Source: Polaromonas sp. OV174 (lineage in GTDB: Bacteria > Pseudomonadota > Gammaproteobacteria > Burkholderiales > Burkholderiaceae_C). Taken from it: DNA of 64,000 nucleotides. The notes beneath the pieces were generated by a model, which had not been told where the DNA came from, did not search any database, and worked only from the letters and a program-made list of their open reading frames with translations. Below are positions 53,904 through 62,656 of the stretch, piece by piece. The translations under genes and the position numbers were made by a program. Position 1 is the stretch's first letter, and each line of letters opens with the position of its first letter. The stretch is taken from positions 1 to 64,000 of the forward strand of contig NZ_FOKZ01000014.1 of NCBI RefSeq assembly GCF_900112285.1. Reading direction: 5' to 3'.

Positions 53904-54809
53904 TCAGACCGTGGGCTTGGGGGCGTTTTGCTGCAAGTAGTCGGTGAATGCCCGCAAGCCGCGTGTCAGATATTTGTCTTTGTGCAGCACCAGATGCAGC
54001 GGGCGCACCAGCGGCGGCAGACCTTCACGCAGCGCCACCAGGCTGCCGCGAGCCAGTTCCTCGCTCACCACGTGCAAAGACAGGCAGCTCACGCCAAAGC
54101 CGCTCATCACCGCGCGCTTGATGGCTTCGGCGTTACCCAGTTCCAGCGCAAAGCGCAACTGGCCCAGATGCGGCGCCAGGCGCTCTTCAATGATCTCGCG
54201 TGTGCCTGAGCCGGGCTCGCGCACCACCCAGTCGGCATCGCGCAGCGCGGCAGCGTTGGACGGCTGGCCTGCCAGCGGGTGGCTGGGACTGACCACCACC
54301 ACCATCTGGTCATCGCCCCAATGCGTGGCAATCAGCTCATGGCCCTGGCAGTGGCCTTCCACCAGGCCGATGTCGGCCTCGAATTTCATGAGGGTTTGCA
54401 GCGTCTCGCGGGTGTTGCCAATGCGCATGTCCAGCGCGCAGGGGCCGCTTTGCGCGTGGCGAAAACCGGCCAGCAGGGCGGGCAGTATGTAGCTGCCTAT
54501 GGTGTTGCTGGCCGCCACGCGCAGCTGCACGCCCAGGGGCTGCGGCAGGCGCTCCAGCTCATGGGCCTGGTCCAGCAGCGACAGGGCGCGTGGAAACAGC
54601 ATGCGCCCGGTCTCATTGATCATCAGCCGCCGGCCCAGGCGGTCAAACAAGGGGCTGCCAAGCGCCTGCTCCAGATCGGCCAGCGCGCCACTGACGGCTG
54701 ACTGCGACAGCGCCAGTTCATCGGCGGCGCCCACTGTCGTGCCGTGCTGTGCCACGGCGACAAAAACCGAGAGCTGACGCAGCGTGAGGCGCAGTGGCGG
54801 TGTTTTCAT
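53904..54809 (-). CDS. LysR-family regulator, probable regulator of the sulfite exporter
   Basis: 301 residues. HTH (VAQHGTTVGAADELALSQSAVSGALADLEQALG) and C-terminal effector domain. Divergent from a YeiH-type exporter with a 93-base gap containing a dyad, the arrangement of yeiE-yeiH in E. coli, where YeiE responds to sulfite. Likely controls the adjacent exporter and lyase. The frame is complete. Its role in sulfonate or sulfite metabolism is inference from neighbours. Confidence 0.88.
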   Translation of the reverse strand: MKTPPLRLTLRQLSVFVAVAQHGTTVGAADELALSQSAVSGALADLEQALGSPLFDRLGRRLMINETGRMLFPRALSLLDQAHELERLPQPLGVQLRVAASNTIGSYILPALLAGFRHAQSGPCALDMRIGNTRETLQTLMKFEADIGLVEGHCQGHELIATHWGDDQMVVVVSPSHPLAGQPSNAAALRDADWVVREPGSGTREIIEERLAPHLGQLRFALELGNAEAIKRAVMSGFGVSCLSLHVVSEELARGSLVALREGLPPLVRPLHLVLHKDKYLTRGLRAFTDYLQQNAPKPTV

Positions 54810-54822
54810 ATCGTTAATACAG

Positions 54823-54855
54823 ATAAGTAGTAGCCATATTACTGATTTTACTTAT
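54823..54855. promoter_or_regulatory. Candidate LysR operator, divergent gap
   Basis: ATAAGTA (54823-54829) and TACTTAT (54849-54855), perfect 7-base arms 19 apart, in the gap between the LysR gene and the exporter. Confidence 0.45.
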
Positions 54856-54901
54856 TTGCAGGCCGGAATTAATCTCGAACAGTCTTAACTCGGGTACTCG
54901 C

Positions 54902-55996
54902 ATGTCTTCCTCATCCACCGCCAGCGCCGCCTCTTCTCATGCAGCCTCAGCCTTCAACCTATCTGCCATGAAAAACCTTCCTTGGTTGAGTTTTCTGCCC
55001 CTGGGCCTGGTGGCCGCGGTGGCGCTGTGGCTGTCGCGCACGCCGGCCTTGGCGGGCACAGGCCTGTCGGCGCTGACCTTGGCCATTGGCCTGGGCATGC
55101 TGGCCGGCAACCTGCTGCCTAAACACTGGCTGAAGCCTTTGGCACCCGGTGTTGGCTTGGCGCGTCAGCACTTTTTGCGGCTGGGTGTGGCCCTGTATGG
55201 TTTGCGCCTGACCTTTGGCGCGGTCATGGCGCTTGGTGTGGCGGGTGTGGCGGTGCCGCTGCTGATGCTGGCGGGGACGCTGCTGGTCGGTCTTTGGCTG
55301 GGCACCAAGGTGCTGGGCCTGAGCGGGCGCGAAGCCCTGGTGATCAGTGCCGGCAGTGCTGTTTGTGGCGCGGCGGCGGCGATTGCGGTGGCCTCGGTGG
55401 TGCGCAGCGATGAGCACGAAACCGCCGTGGCGGTGGCCACAGTGGTGGTATTTGGCACCCTGGGCATGTTTTTGTACCCGGCCCTGTATGAGCTGGCGCT
55501 GCAGCACTGGGCTGTCAATGCGCACCTGTTTGGCATTTTTACCGGCGCCACGCTGCATGAGGTGGCACAGGTGATTGCCGCCGGTCAGATGGTGAACCCG
55601 ACCGTGGCCGATGCGGCGGTGGTGGCAAAGATGGTGCGCGTGCTGGCGCTGGCACCCTTGCTGCTGCTGATTGCCACTTTCCCGCAGCAAGACAATGAGG
55701 CTTCGGCCGATAAGCCAGCGGCAGGCAAGCCCTCCCTGATGAAGTCCGTGCCCTGGTTTGCACTGGGCTTTATCGTCGTCATGGCGATTCACTCGGCCGG
55801 TTGGGTGCCCGCCGACTGGAAGCCTGCCCTGATGACTTTTGATGACTGGCTGCTGGCTTGCGCCATGCTGGCGATCGGTTTGAACACGCGTCTGGGCGAC
55901 CTGCTGCGCGCCGGTCGGCGCCCCATGATGCTGGCCGGCATGCTGTTTGTGTTTCTTATCAGCGTCGGCGCCTTGCTGTGCTGGGTGGTGGCCTGA
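54902..55996 (+). CDS. YeiH/UPF0324-family putative sulfite or sulfate exporter
   Basis: 364 residues with about ten hydrophobic segments. Family marks: LGMLAGNLLPKHWL, FLRLGVALYGLRLT, SAVCGAAAAIA and TGATLHEVAQVIAAG. Members (YeiH, TauZ/CuyZ type) are thought to export sulfite or sulfate. The start could instead be ATG 54968 (MKNLPWLSFLP); the first 22 residues are Ser/Ala-rich. The next gene is a PLP lyase 60 bases downstream, so the pair may handle a sulfonated amino acid. Confidence 0.85.
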   Translation: MSSSSTASAASSHAASAFNLSAMKNLPWLSFLPLGLVAAVALWLSRTPALAGTGLSALTLAIGLGMLAGNLLPKHWLKPLAPGVGLARQHFLRLGVALYGLRLTFGAVMALGVAGVAVPLLMLAGTLLVGLWLGTKVLGLSGREALVISAGSAVCGAAAAIAVASVVRSDEHETAVAVATVVVFGTLGMFLYPALYELALQHWAVNAHLFGIFTGATLHEVAQVIAAGQMVNPTVADAAVVAKMVRVLALAPLLLLIATFPQQDNEASADKPAAGKPSLMKSVPWFALGFIVVMAIHSAGWVPADWKPALMTFDDWLLACAMLAIGLNTRLGDLLRAGRRPMMLAGMLFVFLISVGALLCWVVA

Positions 55997-56055
55997 CGCA
56001 AAAACAAGCTTCGGTTATGGTGGGTACTCCTTAGCTATTAATGGAGTATCGAGAC

Positions 56056-57093
56056 ATGGATTTATCCCGCTTCCCGCGCCGCCGTTATACCCAGGGGCCC
56101 ACCCCGCTAGAGTTTTTGCCGCGCTTTACCGAGGCCTTGCGGGCCTCCTGCCCGGCCGGTAGCGGTCCCAATGTCTGGATCAAGCGCGACGACATGCTGG
56201 GCCTGACGCCCGGCGGCAACAAAACGCGCAAGCTGGAGTTTTTGGTGGCCGATGCGTTGGCGCAAGGCGCCGATACGCTGATCACCTGCGGCGCGCCGCA
56301 GTCCAACCATTGCCGCGCCACGCTCTGCGCCGCCATTAAAGAGGGCATGAAATGCCGCTTCGTGATCGAGGAGCGCGTGCCCAAAAGCTACAAACCTGAG
56401 GCCAGCGGCAACAACTTCCTCTTTCGCCTGCTGGGCGTCGAGGCCATCACCGTGGTGCCGGCCGGCAGCAATATGTTGGAAGCCATGCAGCAGGTGGCCG
56501 CCGATCTGGCCAAAGAGGGGCGCAAAGGCTACATCGTGCCGGGCGGCGGCTCCAATGCGTTGGGCGGCCTGGGTTATGTGGCCTGCGCGCAAGAGCTGCA
56601 ACAGCAGTTTTTTGAGCAGGGCGTGCAAATCGATCGCGTGGTGGTGGGCTCCGGCAGCTCGGGCACGCATGGCGGTCTGCTGGCGGGCTTCATGGGCAAC
56701 CACATCAATATCCCCATCGTCGGCATAGGCGTGAGCCGCGACCCGGTGGACCAGAACCCTCTGGTCCACAAGGAGGCGCAAGCGGTGGTGGATTTGCTGG
56801 GCCTGGACATCACGATCCCGCGTGCCGCCGTGGTCAGCTATGGCGACTGGTGGCGGCCCAAGTACTCGGTGCCCAATGCGGCCATGGTGGAAGCGGTGCA
56901 AGTGCTGGCGCGCACCGAGGCGATTTTGCTGGACCCGGTTTATACCGGCAAGATCATGGCCGGCCTGATGGGGTTGGCGCGCAAGGGCTTTTTCCGTGCC
57001 GATGAAAACGTGCTCTTCATCCACACCGGTGGCGCGCCTTCGCTGCATGCCTACGAGGCGGAAGTACTGGGTTTGACCGAGCTGACAGCCTGA
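56056..57093 (+). CDS. PLP-dependent lyase: D-cysteine desulfhydrase or L-cysteate sulfo-lyase
   Basis: 345 residues from ATG 56056, preferred over the ATG at 56041 (MEYRD-), which lies in what may be a degenerate repeat. Tryptophan-synthase-beta/ACC-deaminase fold: [22 protein letters not shown] with PLP Lys56, phosphate loop [14 protein letters not shown], and [13 protein letters not shown]. Family members act on D-cysteine or on L-cysteate (CuyA, giving pyruvate, ammonia and sulfite). The neighbouring sulfite-type exporter and LysR regulator favour cysteate; sequence alone cannot decide. Confidence 0.82.
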   Translation: MDLSRFPRRRYTQGPTPLEFLPRFTEALRASCPAGSGPNVWIKRDDMLGLTPGGNKTRKLEFLVADALAQGADTLITCGAPQSNHCRATLCAAIKEGMKCRFVIEERVPKSYKPEASGNNFLFRLLGVEAITVVPAGSNMLEAMQQVAADLAKEGRKGYIVPGGGSNALGGLGYVACAQELQQQFFEQGVQIDRVVVGSGSSGTHGGLLAGFMGNHINIPIVGIGVSRDPVDQNPLVHKEAQAVVDLLGLDITIPRAAVVSYGDWWRPKYSVPNAAMVEAVQVLARTEAILLDPVYTGKIMAGLMGLARKGFFRADENVLFIHTGGAPSLHAYEAEVLGLTELTA

Positions 57094-57130
57094 GTCGGAA
57101 AGAGGCGGCGGGCGTTGGCCCGCTGCCGGA

Positions 57131-57820
57131 TCAGCCTTGCTGGCCGCGTTGCGCCCGAGCGCGCGCCAGGGCTGCTGCTATCACGGCCCGTTTTTTATCG
57201 ATCACGGCCGGATCGGTGTGCTGGGTCTGGGCCGGCAGGTCGGCCAGCTTGGCCTCGGCCTTTTCTTCAAGCCTTTTAGCGGTTTCATCCTTGCTGCGCA
57301 TGCGCTGAAGGCTATGAATTTCGTAGCGCGAGAGGGCCATCTGGGCTTCTGCGTCCGACCAGGCGCTCCAACCGGTGCGCGTGCCGCTGACGTTTTCCAG
57401 GCTGATGCAATCGACCGGGCAGACCGGCACACAGAGTTCGCAGCCGGTGCAATAGGGCTCTATCACGGTGTGCATCATCTTGTTGCTGCCCAGGATGGCG
57501 TCGGTGGGGCAGGCCTTGATGCACAGGGTGCAGCCTATGCACCAGGCCTCGTCGATGACGGCCACGGCACGCGGGCCTTCACTTCCGTTAGCGGGGTTGA
57601 GCGGCTGCACCGGCAGGCCGGTGATGGCGGCCAGGCGCTGCACGCCTTCTGCGCCGCCGGGCGGACACTGATTGATGTTGGCCTGGCCAGCGGCGATGGC
57701 TTGCGCGTAGGCCGCGCAGTCGGGGTAGCCACAACGCGTGCACTGGGTTTGCGGCAGCGCGGCGTTGATGCGCGCAAACAGCGCGGGCTCAAGAGGGGGG
57801 AGGTCGGCGGAAAGAGTCAC
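57131..57820 (-). CDS. RnfB-like electron transport ferredoxin (orphan)
   Basis: 229 residues from GTG 57820. N-terminal 4Fe-4S domain (CTRCGYPDCAAYA ... INQCPPGG) and two ferredoxin-type 4Fe-4S motifs (CIGCTLCIKACP, CTGCELCVPVCP). Resembles RnfB/RsxB but lacks its N-terminal membrane segment, and no other rnf genes are present. Orphan forms are common in Burkholderiales; a partner is unknown. The C-terminal Lys/Ala/Glu tail (~135-229) is partly encoded by a repeat copy. 25 bases from phaZ. Confidence 0.83.
   Translation of the reverse strand: MTLSADLPPLEPALFARINAALPQTQCTRCGYPDCAAYAQAIAAGQANINQCPPGGAEGVQRLAAITGLPVQPLNPANGSEGPRAVAVIDEAWCIGCTLCIKACPTDAILGSNKMMHTVIEPYCTGCELCVPVCPVDCISLENVSGTRTGWSAWSDAEAQMALSRYEIHSLQRMRSKDETAKRLEEKAEAKLADLPAQTQHTDPAVIDKKRAVIAAALARARAQRGQQG
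57262..57330 (+). repeat. Interspersed repeat copy R10 (forward), inside the RnfB-like gene
   Basis: TTCTTCAAGCCTTTT, a GC-rich middle, GCGCTGAAGGCTATGAATTT, CGTAGCG. A diverged copy encoding part of the C-terminal tail (SRYEIHSLQRMRSKDETAKR). Confidence 0.55.
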
Positions 57821-57845
57821 CCGCCTATTGTCCCGCCTTTGCCAC

Positions 57846-59393
57846 TCACCTGCGGCGGGAGGCCTTCTTGGCAAGCGTCTTTTTGACTGCCGGTTTGCGG
57901 GCCGGCGCGGCGTTAACTGCCGATGCCACTGGCTTGTGAACCGCTTTGGGCGCTGGGGCTTGGGCTTTCACCGGTGCTGGTGCCGATACGGTGACCGGTA
58001 TGGTGACCGCTGCCGCGACTGGTGTGCTAACCACCTTGGTAACCGGTGCGGCTGCGCTGACCACCACAATAGGGCTTGGTTTTGCTATGGTTTCAATAGC
58101 TGCTTGCGCATGTTCTACGGGCGCTGGAAGCTGATTGTGCTCAAGAATAAAGCTTTTCACGGCGGGATAGGCAATCTCGCGCCAGCGGCGGCCGCTGAAG
58201 ATGCCGTAATGGCCCGCGCCCTTGACTTCCAGATGTTTCTGGCGCGTCTTCGGGATGTTGTAGCAAAGGCCGTGGGCGGCTTCGGTCTGGCCAGAGCCGG
58301 AAATGTCGTCAAGCTCGCCTTCTATGGTGAAGTGGGCCGTGGTCTTGATGTCCTCGGGGCGCACGCGCTCCAGCTTGCCGTTGACGCCCATGACGTCCCA
58401 GTTGCCATTGACCAGCTTGAACTCCTGGAACACGGTCTTGATGGTGTCCAGGTAGTAGTCGGCGTCCATGTCCAGCACCGCGTTGTACTCGTCGTAAAAC
58501 TTGCGGTGGGCCTCGGTGCTGGCGTCATCGCCCTTGATCAGGTCCTGGAAATAATCGTAGTGGCTGCTGGCATGGCGGTCCGGGTTCATGGCGACAAAGC
58601 CGCTGTGCTGCAAAAAGCCGGGGTAGACGCGGCGGCCGGCACCGGGGAAGTTGCTCGGTACGCGGTAAATCACATTGTTCTCGAACCACTCGTAGCTCTT
58701 GTTCATGGCCAGGTTGTTGACGGCGGTCGGCGACTTGCGCGCGTCAATCGGCCCGCCCATCATGGTCATGGACAGCGGCGTGGTTTCGCCGCGCGAGGCC
58801 ATCAGCGAGACGGCGGCCAGCACCGGCACGGTGGGCTGACAGACGCTGATGACGTGGCAGTTGCCGTAAATGCCCTGCAGGTGGCGTATGAATTCCTGCA
58901 CGTAGTTGACATAGTCGTCGAGGCCGAAGGCGCCGTCGGACAGCGGCACGGTGCGCGCGTTCTTCCAGTCGGTGATGTAGACCTTGTGGTCTTTCAAAAT
59001 AGTCTTGACGGTGTCGCGCAGCAAGGTGGCGTAGTGGCCGGACAAGGGGGCAACAATGAGCACGGCCGGCTGGCCCTTGAGCTTGGTCAGCGTGGCTGGG
59101 TTGTCAGTAAAGCGCTTGAAGCGGCGCAGCTCGCAAAAGGGCTTGTTGATTTCTACCCGCTCATGAATGGCGACCTGGGTACCGTCCACATCCACGGTCT
59201 GAATATCAAAGGCCGGCTTTTCGTAATCCTTGCCCAGGCGGTAAATCAGGCTGTAGCCTGCGGCCACGCGCTGGGCCAGCGGGTTTTGTCCGAACGGCGA
59301 GGAGGGGTTGCCATAGAGCTTGGCAGCGGCCTGCGCAAAGTCAACAAAGGGCTCCATCCAGGTGCGCTGGGTTTCATAGATTTGATACAGCAT
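57846..59393 (-). CDS. phaZ: Intracellular PHB depolymerase with long C-terminal extension
   Basis: 515 residues. Cleaves PHB in granules when carbon is short. Alpha/beta-hydrolase-like with nucleophile Cys185 (VISVCQPTVP), as in the intracellular PhaZ group. The catalytic part ends near residue 420 (VKSFILEHN); the next ~95 residues are Ala/Pro/Lys-rich and end in KKTLAKKASRRR, like a histone-type tail, and begin with repeat-encoded HNQLPAPVEHAQAAIETIAK. The tail might bind DNA or the granule surface. Divergent from the dioxygenase gene; palindrome TTGCAGTGCAA lies upstream. Confidence 0.9.
   Translation of the reverse strand: MLYQIYETQRTWMEPFVDFAQAAAKLYGNPSSPFGQNPLAQRVAAGYSLIYRLGKDYEKPAFDIQTVDVDGTQVAIHERVEINKPFCELRRFKRFTDNPATLTKLKGQPAVLIVAPLSGHYATLLRDTVKTILKDHKVYITDWKNARTVPLSDGAFGLDDYVNYVQEFIRHLQGIYGNCHVISVCQPTVPVLAAVSLMASRGETTPLSMTMMGGPIDARKSPTAVNNLAMNKSYEWFENNVIYRVPSNFPGAGRRVYPGFLQHSGFVAMNPDRHASSHYDYFQDLIKGDDASTEAHRKFYDEYNAVLDMDADYYLDTIKTVFQEFKLVNGNWDVMGVNGKLERVRPEDIKTTAHFTIEGELDDISGSGQTEAAHGLCYNIPKTRQKHLEVKGAGHYGIFSGRRWREIAYPAVKSFILEHNQLPAPVEHAQAAIETIAKPSPIVVVSAAAPVTKVVSTPVAAAVTIPVTVSAPAPVKAQAPAPKAVHKPVASAVNAAPARKPAVKKTLAKKASRRR
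58080..58158 (-). repeat. Interspersed repeat copy R11 (reverse), in frame inside phaZ
   Basis: TTTTGCTATGGTTTCAATAGC, TGCTTGCGCA, GGGCGCTGGAAGC, AATAAAGCTTTT on the plus strand. In the gene frame it gives EHAQAAIETIA, as in pgeF. Confidence 0.8.
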
Positions 59394-59438
59394 GGAAGAA
59401 CCCTTTTTATGAGTGAATCTCAGTTGAAATGAAATATG

Positions 59439-59449
59439 TTGCAGTGCAA
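59439..59449. promoter_or_regulatory. Palindrome upstream of phaZ, candidate PhaR site
   Basis: TTGCAGTGCAA, symmetrical around G, 46 bases before the phaZ start. PhaR repressors of PHB genes recognise TGC-rich dyads in related bacteria; similarity is loose and no matching site was seen before phaC. The remaining gap 59450-59626 shows nothing else. Confidence 0.3.
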
Positions 59450-59626
59450 TATAACAGGCGCCGGTGGCCGCTGGTTAAGGATGAATCCTCATTTTTCGTG
59501 TTTTTTTCACGTTATGGCGTTCATCGTGTCCATGCTCGGCGCGTCCTGGTGGTCAGCCCGGATAAGGTTGACGGGACAGGCTATTATTTAAATTGACCCG
59601 TTGCCATCGCCACTGACAGGAAAACC

Positions 59627-60484
59627 ATGCTCACCCCTACGCTAGACCTTGCGGCGCTTGACCGGCTCCCGGCACTGAAAAAATCCGATCGCATGCCGGT
59701 GCTGTTTCTCGGCCATGGCAGCCCCATGAACGCGATTGGCGACAACGAATACCGGCGCAGCTGGCAGGCGCTGGGCGCCGAGTTTGGCGCCAGCCAGCCC
59801 AGGCCGCAGCTGATTCTGTGTATTTCGGCCCACTGGCTGACCGAGGGCTGGTGGCTGACCGCCATGGACAGGCCCAAGACCATTCATGACTTTGGCGGTT
59901 TTCCGCAAGAGCTGTTTGACCAGCAATACCCCGCGCCGGGTGACGCGGCGGCGGCGCAGGCCATTAGCTTGCTGGTGCGGCAGCGGGCCTCGGCGCCGCT
60001 GGGCCTGGATCAGGGCGAGTGGGGCCTGGACCACGGCGCCTGGTCGGTGCTCAAGCCCATGTTTCCAGACGCCGACATCCCGGTGATCCAGCTCAGCATG
60101 GACTATGCAAGGGCGCCCGAAGATCATTACGCTTTAGCCAAGCAGCTCAAGGCCTTGCGCGACCGGGGCGTGCTGATTGTGGCCAGCGGCAACATCGTGC
60201 ACAACCTGCGCCAGATGCAGCGCGGCGCCACCGGCAGCCAGGCTTACGACTGGGCGCTGGAGTTTGACCAGACCATGGGCGGCTATATCCAGCAGGGCAA
60301 CCTGGACGCCTTGCAGAATTTCCTCAAGCTGGGGCAGGTGGCCAAAATGGCTCACCCCACGCATGAGCATTTTTTGCCCCTGCTGTACGCAGCGGGCGCG
60401 GTCGAGTCCCGCGAGCCCATGCGCTTTTTCAACACCAGCTTCCAGGCCGGCTCGATTTCCATGCGATCCGTGTTTTGGGGCTAG
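59627..60484 (+). CDS. LigB-type extradiol dioxygenase (YgiD-like)
   Basis: 285 residues. Fe(II)/Zn-dependent family of class III extradiol ring cleavage; E. coli YgiD is a 4,5-DOPA dioxygenase. Metal ligands in FLGHGSPMNA (His) and CISAHWLTEG (His), with further His in DHGAWSVLKPMFP. Substrate here is unknown; nearby aromatic-acid genes make catechols likely. Monocistronic by appearance; divergent from phaZ. Confidence 0.86.
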   Translation: MLTPTLDLAALDRLPALKKSDRMPVLFLGHGSPMNAIGDNEYRRSWQALGAEFGASQPRPQLILCISAHWLTEGWWLTAMDRPKTIHDFGGFPQELFDQQYPAPGDAAAAQAISLLVRQRASAPLGLDQGEWGLDHGAWSVLKPMFPDADIPVIQLSMDYARAPEDHYALAKQLKALRDRGVLIVASGNIVHNLRQMQRGATGSQAYDWALEFDQTMGGYIQQGNLDALQNFLKLGQVAKMAHPTHEHFLPLLYAAGAVESREPMRFFNTSFQAGSISMRSVFWG

Positions 60485-60509
60485 TCAAGACCAGAGGGTG
60501 ATGAAAACG

Positions 60510-61298
60510 TCAGGCGCCGGCCAGGCTTGCGTTGGCCGGCGCTGCGATATAGCGTTCACTCCACATCGCAATCAGATTCGCCGCATAGATGGCATCGCTC
60601 TTGCGGCTCAGCAAGTGGTCGGCATTGTCCAGGGATATAAAACTTTTTGGATGTTTGGCCGCGCCGAAGATATGCGTAGCATTGACGATATCGACCGTGG
60701 TATCGCGCGGTGAATGCATCACCAGCAATGCCCGGCGAAGGTGGGCAATTTTGTCGGTCAGTCGGTGTTCGGCGGCATCTTCCAGGAATTGGCGCTTGAT
60801 CCGGAACGCTCGCCCGGCCAGTTGTACTTCTGCTTCGCCTTCCTTTTCGATGGTGGCCAGGTGCTCCCGGAACAGCCCGGTGACATGCGACGGGTCGCTG
60901 GGTGCGCCTATCGTCACGACCGCGCGCACCTCCGGCATGTCGGCCGCTGCGGCAAGCACCGCCGCGCCACCCAGGCTATGGCCAATCAGCAGCGTCGGTG
61001 CCTGGTGGTTTGTCCGTAAATGATTCGCCGCGCCGACCAGATCGGCCAGGTTGGAGGAGAAATTGGTGTTCGCGAACTCTCCCTCGCTTGCACCCAGGCC
61101 GGTGAAATCAAAGCGCAAAACGGCTATGCCGTGTTCTGTCAGTGCTTGGGCGATTCGGCTGGCGGAAAAAATGTCCTTGCCGCAGGTAAAACAATGGGCA
61201 AACAAGGCAAAAGCGCCTACCGGGCCGTCCGGTAAATCCAGGCGCGCTGCCAGCTTTTGCCCGTCGGATCCGATAAATTCAGTGCGTTCAATTTTCAT
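60510..61298 (-). CDS. Alpha/beta-hydrolase
   Basis: 262 residues from ATG 61298, with AAGGTGG before it. Serine-hydrolase fold: nucleophile elbow GHSLGG near residue 105, and Asp/His from the C-terminal strand ([18 protein letters not shown]). Similar to hydrolases that are fused to an OsmC domain in other bacteria; here the OsmC part is absent and the protein ends soon after the catalytic domain. Substrate unknown. Not in an operon with its neighbours (both separated by 100 bases or divergent). Confidence 0.85.
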   Translation of the reverse strand: MKIERTEFIGSDGQKLAARLDLPDGPVGAFALFAHCFTCGKDIFSASRIAQALTEHGIAVLRFDFTGLGASEGEFANTNFSSNLADLVGAANHLRTNHQAPTLLIGHSLGGAAVLAAAADMPEVRAVVTIGAPSDPSHVTGLFREHLATIEKEGEAEVQLAGRAFRIKRQFLEDAAEHRLTDKIAHLRRALLVMHSPRDTTVDIVNATHIFGAAKHPKSFISLDNADHLLSRKSDAIYAANLIAMWSERYIAAPANASLAGA

Positions 61299-61398
61299 AT
61301 CAACCACCTTGAAGTAAAAACTACCAATCGGGACGAAAAAATTGCCTGAATGACCGCTGGGGGCTGGCGCTGCTGTTTATCTGCCCGTACTTCAGAAA

Positions 61399-62322
61399 TC
61401 AGGACTCAAGGGGGTAGCCTGCGGCCACCCAGGCATCGATGCCACCGGTCAAGGGGCGTACGTTTTTGTAGCCCAGTTTCATAAGCCGCTGGGCCACCCG
61501 TGCAGCGGAAGCTTCATTCGGACAGGCGCAATACACAATGACTTCGCTGTCAGCGGCCATCTCGAAAGCTGGGGGCGCCGGGTCCTCGACCGACATCGTC
61601 ACAGCACCCGGAATACGACCTTCATCCTGGGCGAAGGGGGTGCGGACATCGATGATGGCGGGGGCCGCACCTTGTTGCAACAACTGGTGAAGTTCATCGA
61701 CGGATATCCGTGCCATGAACAGCGATTTCAGAAAGCGGTCACGCTGCCACCATTTTCTTGCAATAAATGCAAGTAAAGCCACTGCGACCAACAACAAGCC
61801 CCATTTGCCAAGCTGAGCCAGTACATCCAGCAGCTCATCGATGGCCGTGCTGAAGAGTGAGCCCAGATAGATCGCTGATCCGGCCCACAGCGCGGCGCCC
61901 AGGCCGTCGAAGAAAATAAAACCCAGGCGCCTGGTGCCCAGCGCACCGGCCAGCGCGCTGGCAAGGGACGCAAAGCCGGGAATAAACTTCGCGACCAGCA
62001 GGGATGAAACACCCCAGCGCAGATAAACCGATTCAGTCTGCCTGACACAGGAGTCCGGCGACAGCGAAATGCGGCAGAGCCGGGCCATCACTTTGCGGCC
62101 ATAACGTTTGCCGGCCAGATACCACGCATAGTCGGCGATCAAGGCCGACAGCACGGCGGTTAGCAGCAGCATGGCGGGCGAGTAGCTGCTGCGCGCCAGC
62201 AAGGCGCCGGTGATGACCAGGGTGGGGTAGGCCGGCAGGGGCAGACCTAATTGCTCAACGAGGACGTTGATAAAGACAACGGCGAGGCCGTAGCTATCAA
62301 TGAGCTTTAAAAGAAAATCCAT
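61399..62322 (-). CDS. DedA-family membrane protein fused to a rhodanese domain
   Basis: 307 residues from ATG 62322 (an upstream TTG at 62334 is less likely). N-terminal DedA/SNARE-associated domain with about five membrane segments (1-200; EQLGLPLPAYPTL, FIPGFASLASALAGALG) and a C-terminal rhodanese domain (about 215-307; IIDVRTPFAQDEGRIPGAV, active Cys in VYCACPNEASA). DedA proteins are linked to lipid flipping and membrane energetics; the rhodanese domain could bind sulfur or signal redox state. Such fusions are known in proteobacteria, but the function is not. Confidence 0.9.
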   Translation of the reverse strand: MDFLLKLIDSYGLAVVFINVLVEQLGLPLPAYPTLVITGALLARSSYSPAMLLLTAVLSALIADYAWYLAGKRYGRKVMARLCRISLSPDSCVRQTESVYLRWGVSSLLVAKFIPGFASLASALAGALGTRRLGFIFFDGLGAALWAGSAIYLGSLFSTAIDELLDVLAQLGKWGLLLVAVALLAFIARKWWQRDRFLKSLFMARISVDELHQLLQQGAAPAIIDVRTPFAQDEGRIPGAVTMSVEDPAPPAFEMAADSEVIVYCACPNEASAARVAQRLMKLGYKNVRPLTGGIDAWVAAGYPLES

Positions 62323-62532
62323 CGCAGTGCTCAATCGGCGGCGTGTTCGATCGCTTCATCAATGCTCATTCCAATAGAGGCAAGTAGAGATGATGGCCTC
62401 TTCTTCAAGCTTCGGATACCACCTTGGCAGCTTCAGGCCTGAGGTACAGGGGAAAGTCCAATCTAGGGTGCATAAGCTGTCAGGCCAAACCCTGCGTATC
62501 GACGAACGGGCGCACCAACTCTGGTGGAGCGG

Positions 62533-62608
62533 CTTTTGCTATAGATTGAATAGCTGCTTGTGCAGAAGGCATAAGGGCTACAGGCGTATTTCATGCCTGT
62601 AAACGAAA
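62533..62608 (-). repeat. Interspersed repeat copy R12 (reverse)
   Basis: TTTTGCTATAGATTGAATAGC, TGCTTGTGCA, GGGCTACAGGCG, AAACGAAAAA on the plus strand. Between the DedA fusion and the aminotransferase, next to the latter's terminator. The remaining 62335-62532 is empty. Confidence 0.78.
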
Positions 62609-62632
62609 AAACCGCCGGGATGGCGGTTTTTT
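62606..62632 (-). terminator. Bidirectional terminator after the aminotransferase gene
   Basis: AAAAAACCGCC-GGGAT-GGCGGTTTTTT; A-run and T-run on opposite sides allow stopping on either strand. Ends the aminotransferase gene. Confidence 0.88.
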
Positions 62633-62656
62633 CACGATGGCCATTGACCGGCTGAT

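Noticed and set aside
56005..56055. Possible degenerate repeat before the PLP lyase (TTAGCTATTAATGGAG)
   Set aside because: Only the AGCTATTAAT part matches; too short to count as a copy, though it influenced the start choice.
62286..62315. GTAGCTATCAATGAGC in the DedA start, resembling the repeat tail
   Set aside because: The N-terminus matches normal DedA sequence and the rest of the repeat is missing.
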